Positions 1-5,487 of a stretch of 5,487 bases of DNA are shown here, one piece after another. The stretch lies in the NCBI GenBank assembly GCA_964555735.1, contig CAZKTS010000199.1, positions 1 through 5,487 on the forward strand, given 5' to 3'. A program made the translations under genes and the position numbers. Within the stretch, counting starts at the first letter, position 1. Each line of letters starts with the position of its first letter. The stretch comes from CAZKTS01 sp964555735 (GTDB taxonomy: Bacteria > Actinomycetota > Acidimicrobiia > IMCC26256 > PALSA-555). The notes beneath the pieces were generated by a model. The model had not been told where the DNA came from. It saw nothing but the letters and a program-made list of their open reading frames with translations, and ran no database searches.

Positions 1-940
1 GGCCGGCTCGGTGAGCCACGGCGGCACCCACCACTCGTTCGACATGAAGGCCGACATGGGCGGCCTCCGGAAGTTCATGCCGATCACGTTCTGGACGTTC
101 ATCATCGGCTCGCTCGCGCTCGCGGGGATCTTCCCGCTCGCGGGCTTCTGGTCGAAGGACGAGATCCTCGTCAACGCGGGAAGCAACGGCTTCGACGTCT
201 TCCTCGTCGTCGGCCTGATCGGCGCCTTCCTCACCGCGGCCTACATGACGCGTTGCGTGTACCTCACCTTCTTCGGCGAGTACCGCGGCCATGGCCACCC
301 GCACGAGTCCGAGCGGGCGATCACGGTGCCGCTGATCGTGCTCGCGGCGTTCTCGATCCTGATCGGGCTCATCAACGCCGCACCGCTCGGCATCGAGAAG
401 TTCACCGAGTGGGTGGAGCCGACGGTCAACTTCCCCGACCTCGTGCACGCCGAGTTCGACTATCCGAAGGCGATCATCTCGGTGACGATCGCGCTGCTCG
501 GCATCGGGATCGCCGCGTTCTTCTGGTTCCGCAAGGAGGAGCTCGGACCGCTGAAGGGGCTCACCCAGCGCAACAAGGCGGCGCACGCGGGCTACGCGTT
601 CCTCGAGAACAAGTACTACCTCGACTACCTCTACGAGGACGTCATCGTCTCGGGCGTGCGCGGTTCGATCGCCCGGGCGTCGTACTGGGTCAACCAGAAC
701 GTCATCGACGCCGTCGTCAACGGCACCGGTCGCGCGACCGCCCGCTCGGGCCGCTTCCTCTACGACGTCGTCGATCAACAGGGCGTCGACGGCGCCATCA
801 AGGGCATCGCCACGGGGACCGGCGACGCCGGTGGCGCGCTGCGCACCGTGCAGTCCGGCCGCGTGCAGCGCTACGCCCTGTTCCTGTTCGCCGCGGTGGG
901 GATCCTGGCGCTCGCGCTGCTCCTCACCAACACCCTCTGA
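1..940 (+). CDS. nuoL: NADH-quinone oxidoreductase subunit L, C-terminal half (5' end outside window)
   Basis: This is the distal antiporter-like membrane subunit of respiratory complex I, which pumps protons across the cytoplasmic membrane. The reading frame is already open at base 2 and gives 312 visible residues; full-length NuoL is usually slightly over 600, so about half is missing. Visible residues 16-55 carry the family signature MGGLRKFMPITFWTF followed by LAGFWSKDEIL. Its Lys (codon 155-157) and Asp (158-160) match the Lys/Asp pair of TM12 in the distal proton channel. Further hydrophobic segments follow, including one at residues 160-178. A long hydrophilic/amphipathic stretch (about 200-288) then matches the lateral helix HL that runs along NuoM and NuoN. 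The final segment YALFLFAAVGILALALLL is the C-terminal TM16 anchor. The stop is TGA at 938-940, and nuoM follows after 25 nt, as in standard nuo operons. Odd point: the HL region contains a 12-residue motif repeated 27 residues apart. The GTG at 11 is internal, not a start. Family assignment is very secure. Confidence 0.97.
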   Translation, partial: AGSVSHGGTHHSFDMKADMGGLRKFMPITFWTFIIGSLALAGIFPLAGFWSKDEILVNAGSNGFDVFLVVGLIGAFLTAAYMTRCVYLTFFGEYRGHGHPHESERAITVPLIVLAAFSILIGLINAAPLGIEKFTEWVEPTVNFPDLVHAEFDYPKAIISVTIALLGIGIAAFFWFRKEELGPLKGLTQRNKAAHAGYAFLENKYYLDYLYEDVIVSGVRGSIARASYWVNQNVIDAVVNGTGRATARSGRFLYDVVDQQGVDGAIKGIATGTGDAGGALRTVQSGRVQRYALFLFAAVGILALALLLTNTL

Positions 941-949
941 GCCGAGAGT

Positions 950-954
950 AAGGA
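950..954 (+). promoter_or_regulatory. Shine-Dalgarno of nuoM (AAGGA)
   Basis: AAGGA lies 11 nt upstream of the ATG at 966, in the short nuoL-nuoM gap. It decides the nuoM start: the same frame is open back to an ATG at 831 inside nuoL, but that extension has no such site and would encode a Cys/Pro/Arg-rich stretch unlike any NuoM N-terminus. Confidence 0.7.
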
Positions 955-965
955 CGAGACACGCG

Positions 966-2510
966 ATGGACTGGTTCGATGACTGGGCGCTGACCCTTGC
1001 GGTCTTCATCCCCCTCGTCGGCATGGCGGTGGTGCTGCTCACGCCGAAGGCCAACGAGACCGCCGCCAAGGTCGCCGCGTTGCTCACGGCGCTGCTCACC
1101 GGCGCCGTCGGCATCGGGATCCTCGCCGACTTCAACTACGACGCCAGCGGCAAGATGCAGTTCCAGGCGAACGAGAAGTGGATCCCGCTGATCAAGAGCC
1201 GCTACATCGTCGGGATCGACGGCATCTCGATGCCGCTGTTGATCCTCTCGATGCTCATCGTCATCGTCTGCATCATCTACTCGTGGAACCACTTCCCCGA
1301 GCCGCACAACCCGAAGGCCTTCCTCGCGCTGATCCTCCTGCTCGAGGTCGGGATGAACGGCACGTTCGTCGCCCAGGACCTCATCCTTTTCTTCATCTTC
1401 TTCGAGGTGGTCCTGCTCCCGATGTTCTTCATGATCGGGGTGTGGGGCGGCGCCAATCGGCAGTACGCGTCGATCAAGTTCTTCCTCTTCACCCTGTTCG
1501 GCTCGGCGTTGATGCTCGTGGGATTCCTGGCGCTGTTCTTCTCGTCGGACGTCCAGACGTTCAGCATGAACACGCTGTCGAACCTCGCCGGCAACGGGAT
1601 CGACACCACCACGCAGATGCTGATCTTCGCCGGCCTGTTCCTGGGCTTCGCGATCAAGGTGCCGATGTTCCCGTTCCACACGTGGCTGCCTGATGCGCAC
1701 ACCGAGGCACCGACCGTCGGCTCGGTGCTGCTGGCGGCGATCCTGCTGAAGCTCGGGACCTACGGGTTCATCCGGATCGCGCTGCCGATGCTCCCCGAGG
1801 CCGCGGAGAAGTGGGCGCCGTGGATCGGTCTGCTCGCGGTGATCGGGATCATCTACGGCGCGCTCTGCTGCCTCGCGCAGACCGACATGAAGCGGCTCAT
1901 CGCGTTCTCGTCGGTCGCACACATGGGGTTCGTGATGCTCGGCATCGCGACGCTCACCGACTTCGGCCTCAATGCGGCGGTGTTCGGCATGGTCGCCCAC
2001 GGCCTCATCACCGGCATGCTCTTCTTCGTGGCCGGTGGGGTGCAAGAGCGCTACGGCACCCGCGAGATGAGCCGCCTCGGTGGCCTGCTCACCCAGGCGC
2101 CGAAGCTGGGTTGGATCCTCGGGTTCAGTGCGATGGCGTCGCTGGGCCTGCCCGGCCTGGCCGGCTTCTGGGGCGAGTTCCCGTCGATCCTCTCCGCGTA
2201 CGACCCGTCGAAGCTGGCCGACGGCCTCTTCGGTGGCGACAACCTCTGGACGTATCGCACCTACATGGTGATCGCGGCAGTCGGCACCGTCCTCGCCGCG
2301 GGCTACCTGCTGTGGATGCTCCAGCGCGTCGCGTTCGGCACGCCCAAGCCCGAGTTCGAGAACGCCCACATCCACGACGTCCACGTGCCCGAGTGGATCG
2401 CGTGGACGCCGCTGCTCGTGCTCATCGTCGTGCTCGGCATCTACCCGAACCTGCTGTTCTCGGTCACGGACGGCGCGGTCAACAACGTCGGGAAGATCTT
2501 CGGTGGCTAA
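966..2510 (+). CDS. nuoM: NADH-quinone oxidoreductase subunit M
   Basis: This is an antiporter-like, proton-pumping membrane subunit of complex I, lying between NuoL and NuoN in the membrane arm. The 514 residues match the usual NuoM length (about 500), with a typical hydrophobic pattern of roughly 14 membrane segments. Signatures in order: VGIDGISMPLL near residues 82-92; FFEVVLLPM with Glu147, equivalent to the essential TM5 glutamate (E. coli Glu144); AIKVPMFPFHTWLPDAHTEA with Lys231 (E. coli Lys234) and His238; AAILLKLGTYG with Lys262 (E. coli Lys265); and GFWGEFPSIL with Glu404, the TM12 glutamate that replaces the lysine found in NuoL and NuoN. All channel residues look intact, so the subunit should be functional. 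The start at 966 is chosen for its ribosome binding site and because MDWFDDWALTLAVFIPLVG resembles NuoM N-termini. It ends with TAA and overlaps nuoN by 8 nt. E. coli equivalences are from family knowledge, not an alignment run here. Confidence 0.98.
   Translation: MDWFDDWALTLAVFIPLVGMAVVLLTPKANETAAKVAALLTALLTGAVGIGILADFNYDASGKMQFQANEKWIPLIKSRYIVGIDGISMPLLILSMLIVIVCIIYSWNHFPEPHNPKAFLALILLLEVGMNGTFVAQDLILFFIFFEVVLLPMFFMIGVWGGANRQYASIKFFLFTLFGSALMLVGFLALFFSSDVQTFSMNTLSNLAGNGIDTTTQMLIFAGLFLGFAIKVPMFPFHTWLPDAHTEAPTVGSVLLAAILLKLGTYGFIRIALPMLPEAAEKWAPWIGLLAVIGIIYGALCCLAQTDMKRLIAFSSVAHMGFVMLGIATLTDFGLNAAVFGMVAHGLITGMLFFVAGGVQERYGTREMSRLGGLLTQAPKLGWILGFSAMASLGLPGLAGFWGEFPSILSAYDPSKLADGLFGGDNLWTYRTYMVIAAVGTVLAAGYLLWMLQRVAFGTPKPEFENAHIHDVHVPEWIAWTPLLVLIVVLGIYPNLLFSVTDGAVNNVGKIFGG
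2491..2505 (+). promoter_or_regulatory. nuoN ribosome binding site and GTG start inside nuoM
   Basis: GGAAG (2491-2495) precedes the GTG start (2503-2505) by 7 nt, and both lie within the last codons of nuoM, whose TAA is at 2508-2510. Ribosomes finishing nuoM would sit on the nuoN start, so translational coupling is likely. That would fit equal production of two subunits that sit side by side in the membrane arm. Confidence 0.7.
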
Positions 2511-3963
2511 CCCGCACATCGACTTCCACGCGTTCGCGCCGGAGATCGTCCTCACCGCGACCATCGTCGTGGTGCTGCTCGTGGACCTCCTGACGCAGCG
2601 CAAGGACCTGGTGCCGCGGATCGCGAGTGTCGGCGTCCTCGCCGCGCTGATCCCGGTCGCCACGCTCGCGGCCGACGGTGCGAACCGGTCGATGTTCGAC
2701 GGTGCCTTCGTCGTCGACAACTACGCGCTGGCGTTCCAGGCCTTCTTCCTGATCGTCGCCTACATCTCGCTGCTCATCTCGTTCGACTACATCGGTGAGG
2801 GCGACTACTACCGCGGCGAGTACTACCTGCTCCTGCTGGTGTCGGTGCTCGGGCTCGTGGTGATGGCATCGGCGCGCGACCTCGTCTCGATCTTCGTGGC
2901 GCTCGAGACGATCTCGATCCCGACGTTCGTGCTCGCGGGCTGGCGCAAGCACGACACGAAGTCCAACGAGGCCGCACTCAAGTACTTCCTCATCGGCGTG
3001 CTCTCGACCGCGATCATGTTGTACGGCATGTCGTGGATCTACGGCATGTCGAACTCGACGCTGCTGAGCGACATCAAGGCTTCCTCGGCGCTGGACCAGC
3101 CGGCGCTCTTCGCGGTTGCGATCTTCCTCACCATCGCCGGCTTCGCCTTCAAGGTGAGCGCGGTGCCGTTCCACTTTTGGACGCCGGACACCTACGAGGG
3201 TGCGCCCACGCCGGTGACGTCGTTCCTCTCGGTCGCTTCGAAGGCCGGCGGCTTCGTCGCGCTGCTCACGATCATCAAGTTCGGGTTCGAGCCGAGCGGC
3301 GACTCCTGGCAGGTGATCCTCTGGATCCTGGCGGCCGCCTCCATGATCCTCGGCAACCTCGCGGCGCTGCGCCAGACGAACATGATCCGGATGCTCGCCT
3401 ACTCGTCGATCGCGCAGGGTGGCTTCATCCTCGTGCCGCTCGCCGTTGCCGGCGACGTCAGCGGCAACTCGGCCTGGGAAGCGACGCTCATCTACATCTT
3501 CGTGTACGGCGCGATGAACCTCGGCGCGTTCGCGGCGGTGATCTCCATCGCGCGCCGCACCCGATCCGCCGAGATCTCCAGCTTCGCGGGCCTCATCCGC
3601 ACGGATACGGCCACCGCGGTCGTGCTGTCGATCTGTCTCTTCTCGCTGGCCGGCGTGCCGCCGTTCGCGGGCTGGTTCGCCAAGCTCGTGATGTTCCGCG
3701 CTGCGTTCGACGCCGGCACCACCGGCGCGGTGGTCCTTGCGGTCATCGCCGCGATCATGTCGGTGGTCGCGTTCTTCTACTACTCACGCGTGGTGCGCGT
3801 GATGGTCTTCGACGACCCGGCCGAAGACGCCGTGCCGCGCGAGCGCAACACGCCCGTCGCGCTCGGCGCGGCGATGCTCATCACCACGGTGATCGTGCTC
3901 GTCCTCGGCGTCTACCCCCAGCTCGTCGCCAAGATCGGCGAGCTCGCCTTCCAGACCACGTAG
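2503..3963 (+). CDS. nuoN: NADH-quinone oxidoreductase subunit N
   Basis: This is the third antiporter-like, proton-pumping subunit of complex I in this window. At 486 residues it is almost exactly the length of E. coli NuoN (485). The N-terminus has the family-type PEIVLTATIVVVLLVDLL. Channel residues are where expected: Glu135 in VALETISIP (TM5); Lys217 in GFAFKVSAVPFHFWTPDTY (TM7); Lys247 in SVASKAGGFVALL (TM8); and Lys394 in GVPPFAGWFAKLVMF (TM12). These correspond to E. coli Glu133, Lys217, Lys247 and Lys395 from family knowledge. The GTG start is supported by an upstream GGAAG and by the hydrophobic first helix beginning soon after it. The stop is TAG at 3961-3963. As in most bacteria it is the last nuo gene, followed by a 58-bp gap with a large inverted repeat. 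No frameshift, truncation or missing key residue is seen. Confidence 0.97.
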   Translation: MANPHIDFHAFAPEIVLTATIVVVLLVDLLTQRKDLVPRIASVGVLAALIPVATLAADGANRSMFDGAFVVDNYALAFQAFFLIVAYISLLISFDYIGEGDYYRGEYYLLLLVSVLGLVVMASARDLVSIFVALETISIPTFVLAGWRKHDTKSNEAALKYFLIGVLSTAIMLYGMSWIYGMSNSTLLSDIKASSALDQPALFAVAIFLTIAGFAFKVSAVPFHFWTPDTYEGAPTPVTSFLSVASKAGGFVALLTIIKFGFEPSGDSWQVILWILAAASMILGNLAALRQTNMIRMLAYSSIAQGGFILVPLAVAGDVSGNSAWEATLIYIFVYGAMNLGAFAAVISIARRTRSAEISSFAGLIRTDTATAVVLSICLFSLAGVPPFAGWFAKLVMFRAAFDAGTTGAVVLAVIAAIMSVVAFFYYSRVVRVMVFDDPAEDAVPRERNTPVALGAAMLITTVIVLVLGVYPQLVAKIGELAFQTT

Positions 3964-3982
3964 CCAGGGGACCCCGGTCAAG

Positions 3983-4036
3983 ACCCTGTTTGGTCGATCG
4001 ATGCCGCCATAGCGTGATCGAATGACCAAACAGGGT
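3983..4036 (+). repeat. 54-bp inverted repeat / hairpin spanning the methyltransferase start codon
   Basis: ACCCTGTTTGGTC (3983-3995) is the exact reverse complement of GACCAAACAGGGT (4024-4036). The dyad continues inward: a G-U wobble (3996/4023), one A/A mismatch (3997/4022), 5 bp of TCGAT with ATCGA (3998-4002/4017-4021), a 2x2 mismatch, 3 bp of CGC with GCG (4005-4007/4012-4014), and a CATA loop (4008-4011). The whole element folds end to end about a centre at 4009.5. The right arm contains the G of the midA ATG and its codons 2-5. No T-run follows the right arm, so it is not a classical intrinsic terminator. It may be an mRNA hairpin masking the midA start, a 3' stabiliser or terminator of nuo mRNA, a protein operator (arm centres about 41 bp apart, near four helical turns), or a dispersed palindromic element. 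The repeat itself is certain; its role is not. Confidence 0.9.
4010..4015 (+). promoter_or_regulatory. Possible -10 box (TAGCGT) of a leaderless midA promoter
   Basis: TAGCGT fits the actinobacterial -10 pattern TANNNT and ends 6 nt before the ATG at 4022. That places the expected transcription start at or next to the start codon, as in leaderless genes. It agrees with the absence of any Shine-Dalgarno-like sequence in the bases before 4022. No convincing -35 is seen: TTGGTC at 3990-3995 has only a 14-nt spacer. The box lies in the middle of the inverted repeat. A six-base match to a loose consensus is weak alone; the spacing and missing ribosome binding site give it weight. Confidence 0.45.
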
Positions 4037-5206
4037 GTGGCTGCGACGCTGGCCGGGCGCATCGGCCGCGAGGGTCCGATCCCGTTCTCGGTGTTCCAGG
4101 AGGCGGCGCTCCTCGATCCCGACGGCGGGTTCTTCGCGACGGGCGGGGGTGCGGGGCGGGCCGGTCGGGACTTCGTGACCAGCCCGGAGGTCGGCACGCT
4201 CTTCGGCGCGGTCGTGGCGCGCGCGCTCGACCAGGAGTGGGAGCGGCTCGGCCGCCCCGATCCGTTCGTGGTCGTCGAGGCCGGTGCGGGCCGGGGACGG
4301 CTCGCGGCCGACGTCCTGCGGGCCGCGCCCGCGTGCGCCCGGGCCCTCCGCCTGGTCCTCGTCGAGGCGAGCGCGGCCCTGCGGGTCGCGCAGCGCGAGC
4401 TGCTCGCGGTCGAGCCCGCCGACGAGGTGCTCGGGCCGTTCGCGCCCGGTGCGGACCTCGACGATCCGCTGGAGGCGGTCACCGGTACCGGGCCGCTCGT
4501 CACGTCGATCGCGGCGCTCCCCGCGCTCCGGGTGGACGGCGTGGTGCTCGCCAACGAGCTCCTCGACAACCTGCCGGTCGACCTGGTGGAGCGCGCCGGC
4601 GACGGCTGGCGCGAGCTGCGGGTCGGTGTCGAGGACGAGCGCTTCGTCGAGGTCGCCGTGCCCGCGTCCGACGAGCTCGCGACGGAAGCCGACCTCGTCG
4701 CCGCCGGCACGTCCGTGGACGACGGTGCCCGGTTGCCCGTGCCGGTCGCGACGCGCGCGTGGCTCGCCGACGTGGCCGGCCTGCTCCGCCGGGGCGCGGT
4801 CGTGATCATCGACTACGCCGACGGCGTCGCCGGTCTCGTCGAGCGCGGCCCGGACGGGCCCCGCGGCTGGCTCCGCACCTACCGGGCCCACGCTCCGGGC
4901 GGCCCGCCCCTCGATGCACCGGGGACCCAGGACCTGACGACCGACGTCCCGCTCGAGTACCTCCACGCCGTCGCCGAGCGGGTCGGGTTGGTGGTCCGCG
5001 ACGAGCGCCCCCAAGCGGACTGGCTCCGGGCCCACGGCATCGACGGTCTGGCGGCCGAGGGGGCGGCGGTCTGGCGGGAGCGGGCCCATCTGGGCGACCT
5101 CGAGGCGGTCGCGGGTCGGAGCCGGGTCACCGAGGCCGAGGCGCTGACCGACCCCGCGGGCCTCGGCGCCCATCGGGTCATCACGCTCGAGCGGCCGGGG
5201 CGGTAG
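4022..5206 (+). CDS. SAM-dependent methyltransferase, MidA/NDUFAF7 family (COG1565, DUF185), probable complex I assembly factor
   Basis: The 394 residues match class I methyltransferases of the MidA/NDUFAF7 family. Motifs in order: GPIPFSVFQEAALLDPDGGF (18-37), the family's N-terminal block; GRDFVTSPEVGTLFG (48-62), highly typical; motif I, VVVEAGAGRGRLAADVL (83-99), with Glu86 and the Gly-rich SAM loop 88-92; ANELLDNLPVDLV (177-189), with the family NE and LPV residues; VIIDYADG (261-268); RTYRAH (285-290); and GTQDLTTDV (301-309), also diagnostic. Human NDUFAF7 dimethylates an arginine of NDUFS2 (the NuoD homologue) and is needed for complex I assembly. Lying directly after nuoN, this protein plausibly has the same role on NuoD; that is inference. 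It has no signal peptide or membrane segment, so it should be cytosolic. The ATG is the first possible start in frame after nuoN; a GTG at 4037 is an alternative but has its AGGG too close. The protein has a single Lys and only the initiator Met, and appears more GC-rich than the nuo genes. Confidence 0.9.
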   Translation: MTKQGVAATLAGRIGREGPIPFSVFQEAALLDPDGGFFATGGGAGRAGRDFVTSPEVGTLFGAVVARALDQEWERLGRPDPFVVVEAGAGRGRLAADVLRAAPACARALRLVLVEASAALRVAQRELLAVEPADEVLGPFAPGADLDDPLEAVTGTGPLVTSIAALPALRVDGVVLANELLDNLPVDLVERAGDGWRELRVGVEDERFVEVAVPASDELATEADLVAAGTSVDDGARLPVPVATRAWLADVAGLLRRGAVVIIDYADGVAGLVERGPDGPRGWLRTYRAHAPGGPPLDAPGTQDLTTDVPLEYLHAVAERVGLVVRDERPQADWLRAHGIDGLAAEGAAVWRERAHLGDLEAVAGRSRVTEAEALTDPAGLGAHRVITLERPGR

Positions 5207-5226
5207 GTTCTGCTCCGCTCGATCCG

Positions 5227-5240
5227 GCCCCGTTCGGGGC
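5227..5240 (+). other. Short GC hairpin between midA and the HdeD-like gene
   Basis: GCCCCG and CGGGGC form a perfect dyad around TT; as RNA this is a 5-bp stem with a GTTC loop. It starts 21 nt after the midA stop. No T-run follows, so it is at best a U-less terminator or a leader structure. Its CCCC (5228-5231) could alternatively pair with the GGGGG of the Shine-Dalgarno sequence at 5246-5250, covering that site. Function unproven. Confidence 0.4.
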
Positions 5241-5243
5241 ATG

Positions 5244-5250
5244 AAGGGGG
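5244..5250 (+). promoter_or_regulatory. Shine-Dalgarno of the HdeD-like gene (AAGGGGG)
   Basis: AAGGGGG lies 10 nt before the ATG at 5261. It fixes that ATG as the start: the frame has no other ATG or GTG between it and the in-frame TAG at 5204-5206. Confidence 0.65.
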
Positions 5251-5260
5251 TAACACGCAC

Positions 5261-5487
5261 ATGGTCGCAACCCAAGGGGGGAGCACCGAGCTTCGGGAGA
5301 TCTCGAAGGCTTGGTGGATCTTCCTCGTCACCGGCTTGATCTGGTTCGTGATCTCGCTGGTCGTCCTGCGCTTCAACGACCGCTCGATCGACACCGTCGG
5401 CATCATCATGGGTGTCGTGTTCATCATCGGCGCGCTCAGCGAGTTCCTGATGATGCCCGCCGACAGCACCGGCTGGAAGATCTTCCA
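5261..5487 (+). CDS. HdeD/DUF308-like small membrane protein, N-terminal part (3' end outside window)
   Basis: Seventy-five residues are visible before the window ends. After a polar N-terminus of about 17 residues there is a membrane segment at 18-36 (WWIFLVTGLIWFVISLVVL), then RFNDRSIDTVG, a second segment at about 46-64 (VGIIMGVVFIIGALSEFLM), and the start of a further block with GW at 71-72. The pattern WW-x-FLVTG, then a short RF-N loop, then G-x-x-x-G-x-VF-x-x-G-x-x-EF, resembles the HdeD family (DUF308), multi-helix inner-membrane proteins common in actinobacteria. E. coli HdeD is linked to acid resistance, but the function of actinobacterial members is largely unknown and none is claimed here. 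It has its own ribosome binding site 54 nt after the methyltransferase stop. No clear promoter is seen. It may belong to a separate unit unrelated to complex I. Identification rests on the first third to half of the protein. Confidence 0.72.
   Translation, partial: MVATQGGSTELREISKAWWIFLVTGLIWFVISLVVLRFNDRSIDTVGIIMGVVFIIGALSEFLMMPADSTGWKIF

Noticed and set aside
11..13. GTG at 11 as a gene start
   Set aside because: The frame is open to the window edge and the protein continues mid-family (second half of NuoL), so this is an internal valine codon.
831..965. Upstream extension of nuoM to an ATG at 831
   Set aside because: It overlaps nuoL by over 100 bases, reads as Cys/Pro/Arg-rich sequence unlike NuoM, and the ATG at 966 has its own Shine-Dalgarno sequence and a normal NuoM N-terminus.
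924..2720. Very long open frame on the minus strand opposite nuoM (598 codons)
   Set aside because: It mirrors the nuoM/nuoN coding frames in high-GC DNA, where G/C third positions remove stops from the opposite strand. Its translation is Arg/Glu/Asp/His-rich low-complexity sequence with no family motif, while the plus strand encodes unmistakable NuoM.
3967..3975. GGGGACCCC palindrome as the nuo terminator
   Set aside because: The dyad centre is a single base, leaving only about 3 bp in an RNA hairpin, and no T-run follows.
5204..5209. TAGGTT as a -10 box for the HdeD-like gene
   Set aside because: It matches TANNNT but has no acceptable -35 and includes the midA stop codon; too weak to list.
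3881..5275. Long minus-strand open frame opposite the methyltransferase (464 codons)
   Set aside because: It is the same GC-bias shadow. The plus strand carries clear MidA-family motifs, and the minus-strand product is Arg/Asp/Gly-rich with no recognisable domain.
5241..5339. Small overlapping frame from the ATG at 5241 (about 32 codons)
   Set aside because: It has no ribosome binding site, is rich in Ser/Gly/Arg and overlaps the HdeD-like gene in another frame.
1..5487. Mobile element, CRISPR, tRNA or defence system
   Set aside because: No transposase, integrase, terminal repeats, spaced direct repeats or cloverleaf-like sequence was seen; the region is core metabolism.

Overview
The window is a high-GC stretch with strong G/C preference at third codon positions and every gene on the plus strand. 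It covers the 3' end of a respiratory complex I (nuo) operon followed by two further genes. Codon bias (every lysine but one is AAG, Arg and Ala are abundant), GTG starts and an apparent leaderless promoter point to a high-GC actinobacterium. An uncultured or Acidimicrobiia-like lineage would fit, but that is inference. No rRNA, tRNA, CRISPR array, insertion sequence or phage gene is visible.

Layout. Bases 1-940 hold the C-terminal half of nuoL, cut by the window edge. nuoM (966-2510) follows after a 25-nt gap with a Shine-Dalgarno sequence. nuoN (2503-3963) starts at a GTG inside the end of nuoM, so the two are probably translationally coupled. These three genes encode the antiporter-like, proton-pumping membrane subunits of NADH:quinone oxidoreductase, and the key glutamates and lysines of the proton channels are present where visible. 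A 58-bp gap follows. Next is a SAM-dependent methyltransferase of the MidA/NDUFAF7 (COG1565, DUF185) family (4022-5206); in eukaryotes this family methylates an arginine of the complex I 49-kDa subunit and is needed for assembly. Last is the start of a small membrane protein resembling the HdeD/DUF308 family (from 5261, cut by the window end).

How they fit. nuoL, nuoM and nuoN supply the pumping arm of complex I. The methyltransferase next to them is plausibly a dedicated assembly or modification factor acting on NuoD, which lies outside the window. The HdeD-like gene is probably a separate unit with its own ribosome binding site.

The most striking non-coding signal is a near-perfect 54-bp inverted repeat (3983-4036) with 13-bp perfect arms. 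It spans the nuoN-midA junction and includes the midA start codon. A TANNNT-type -10 box lies at its centre, spaced as expected for a leaderless transcript starting at the midA ATG. This suggests that read-through nuo mRNA would hide the midA start in a hairpin while the leaderless mRNA would not, or that the repeat is an operator over the midA promoter.
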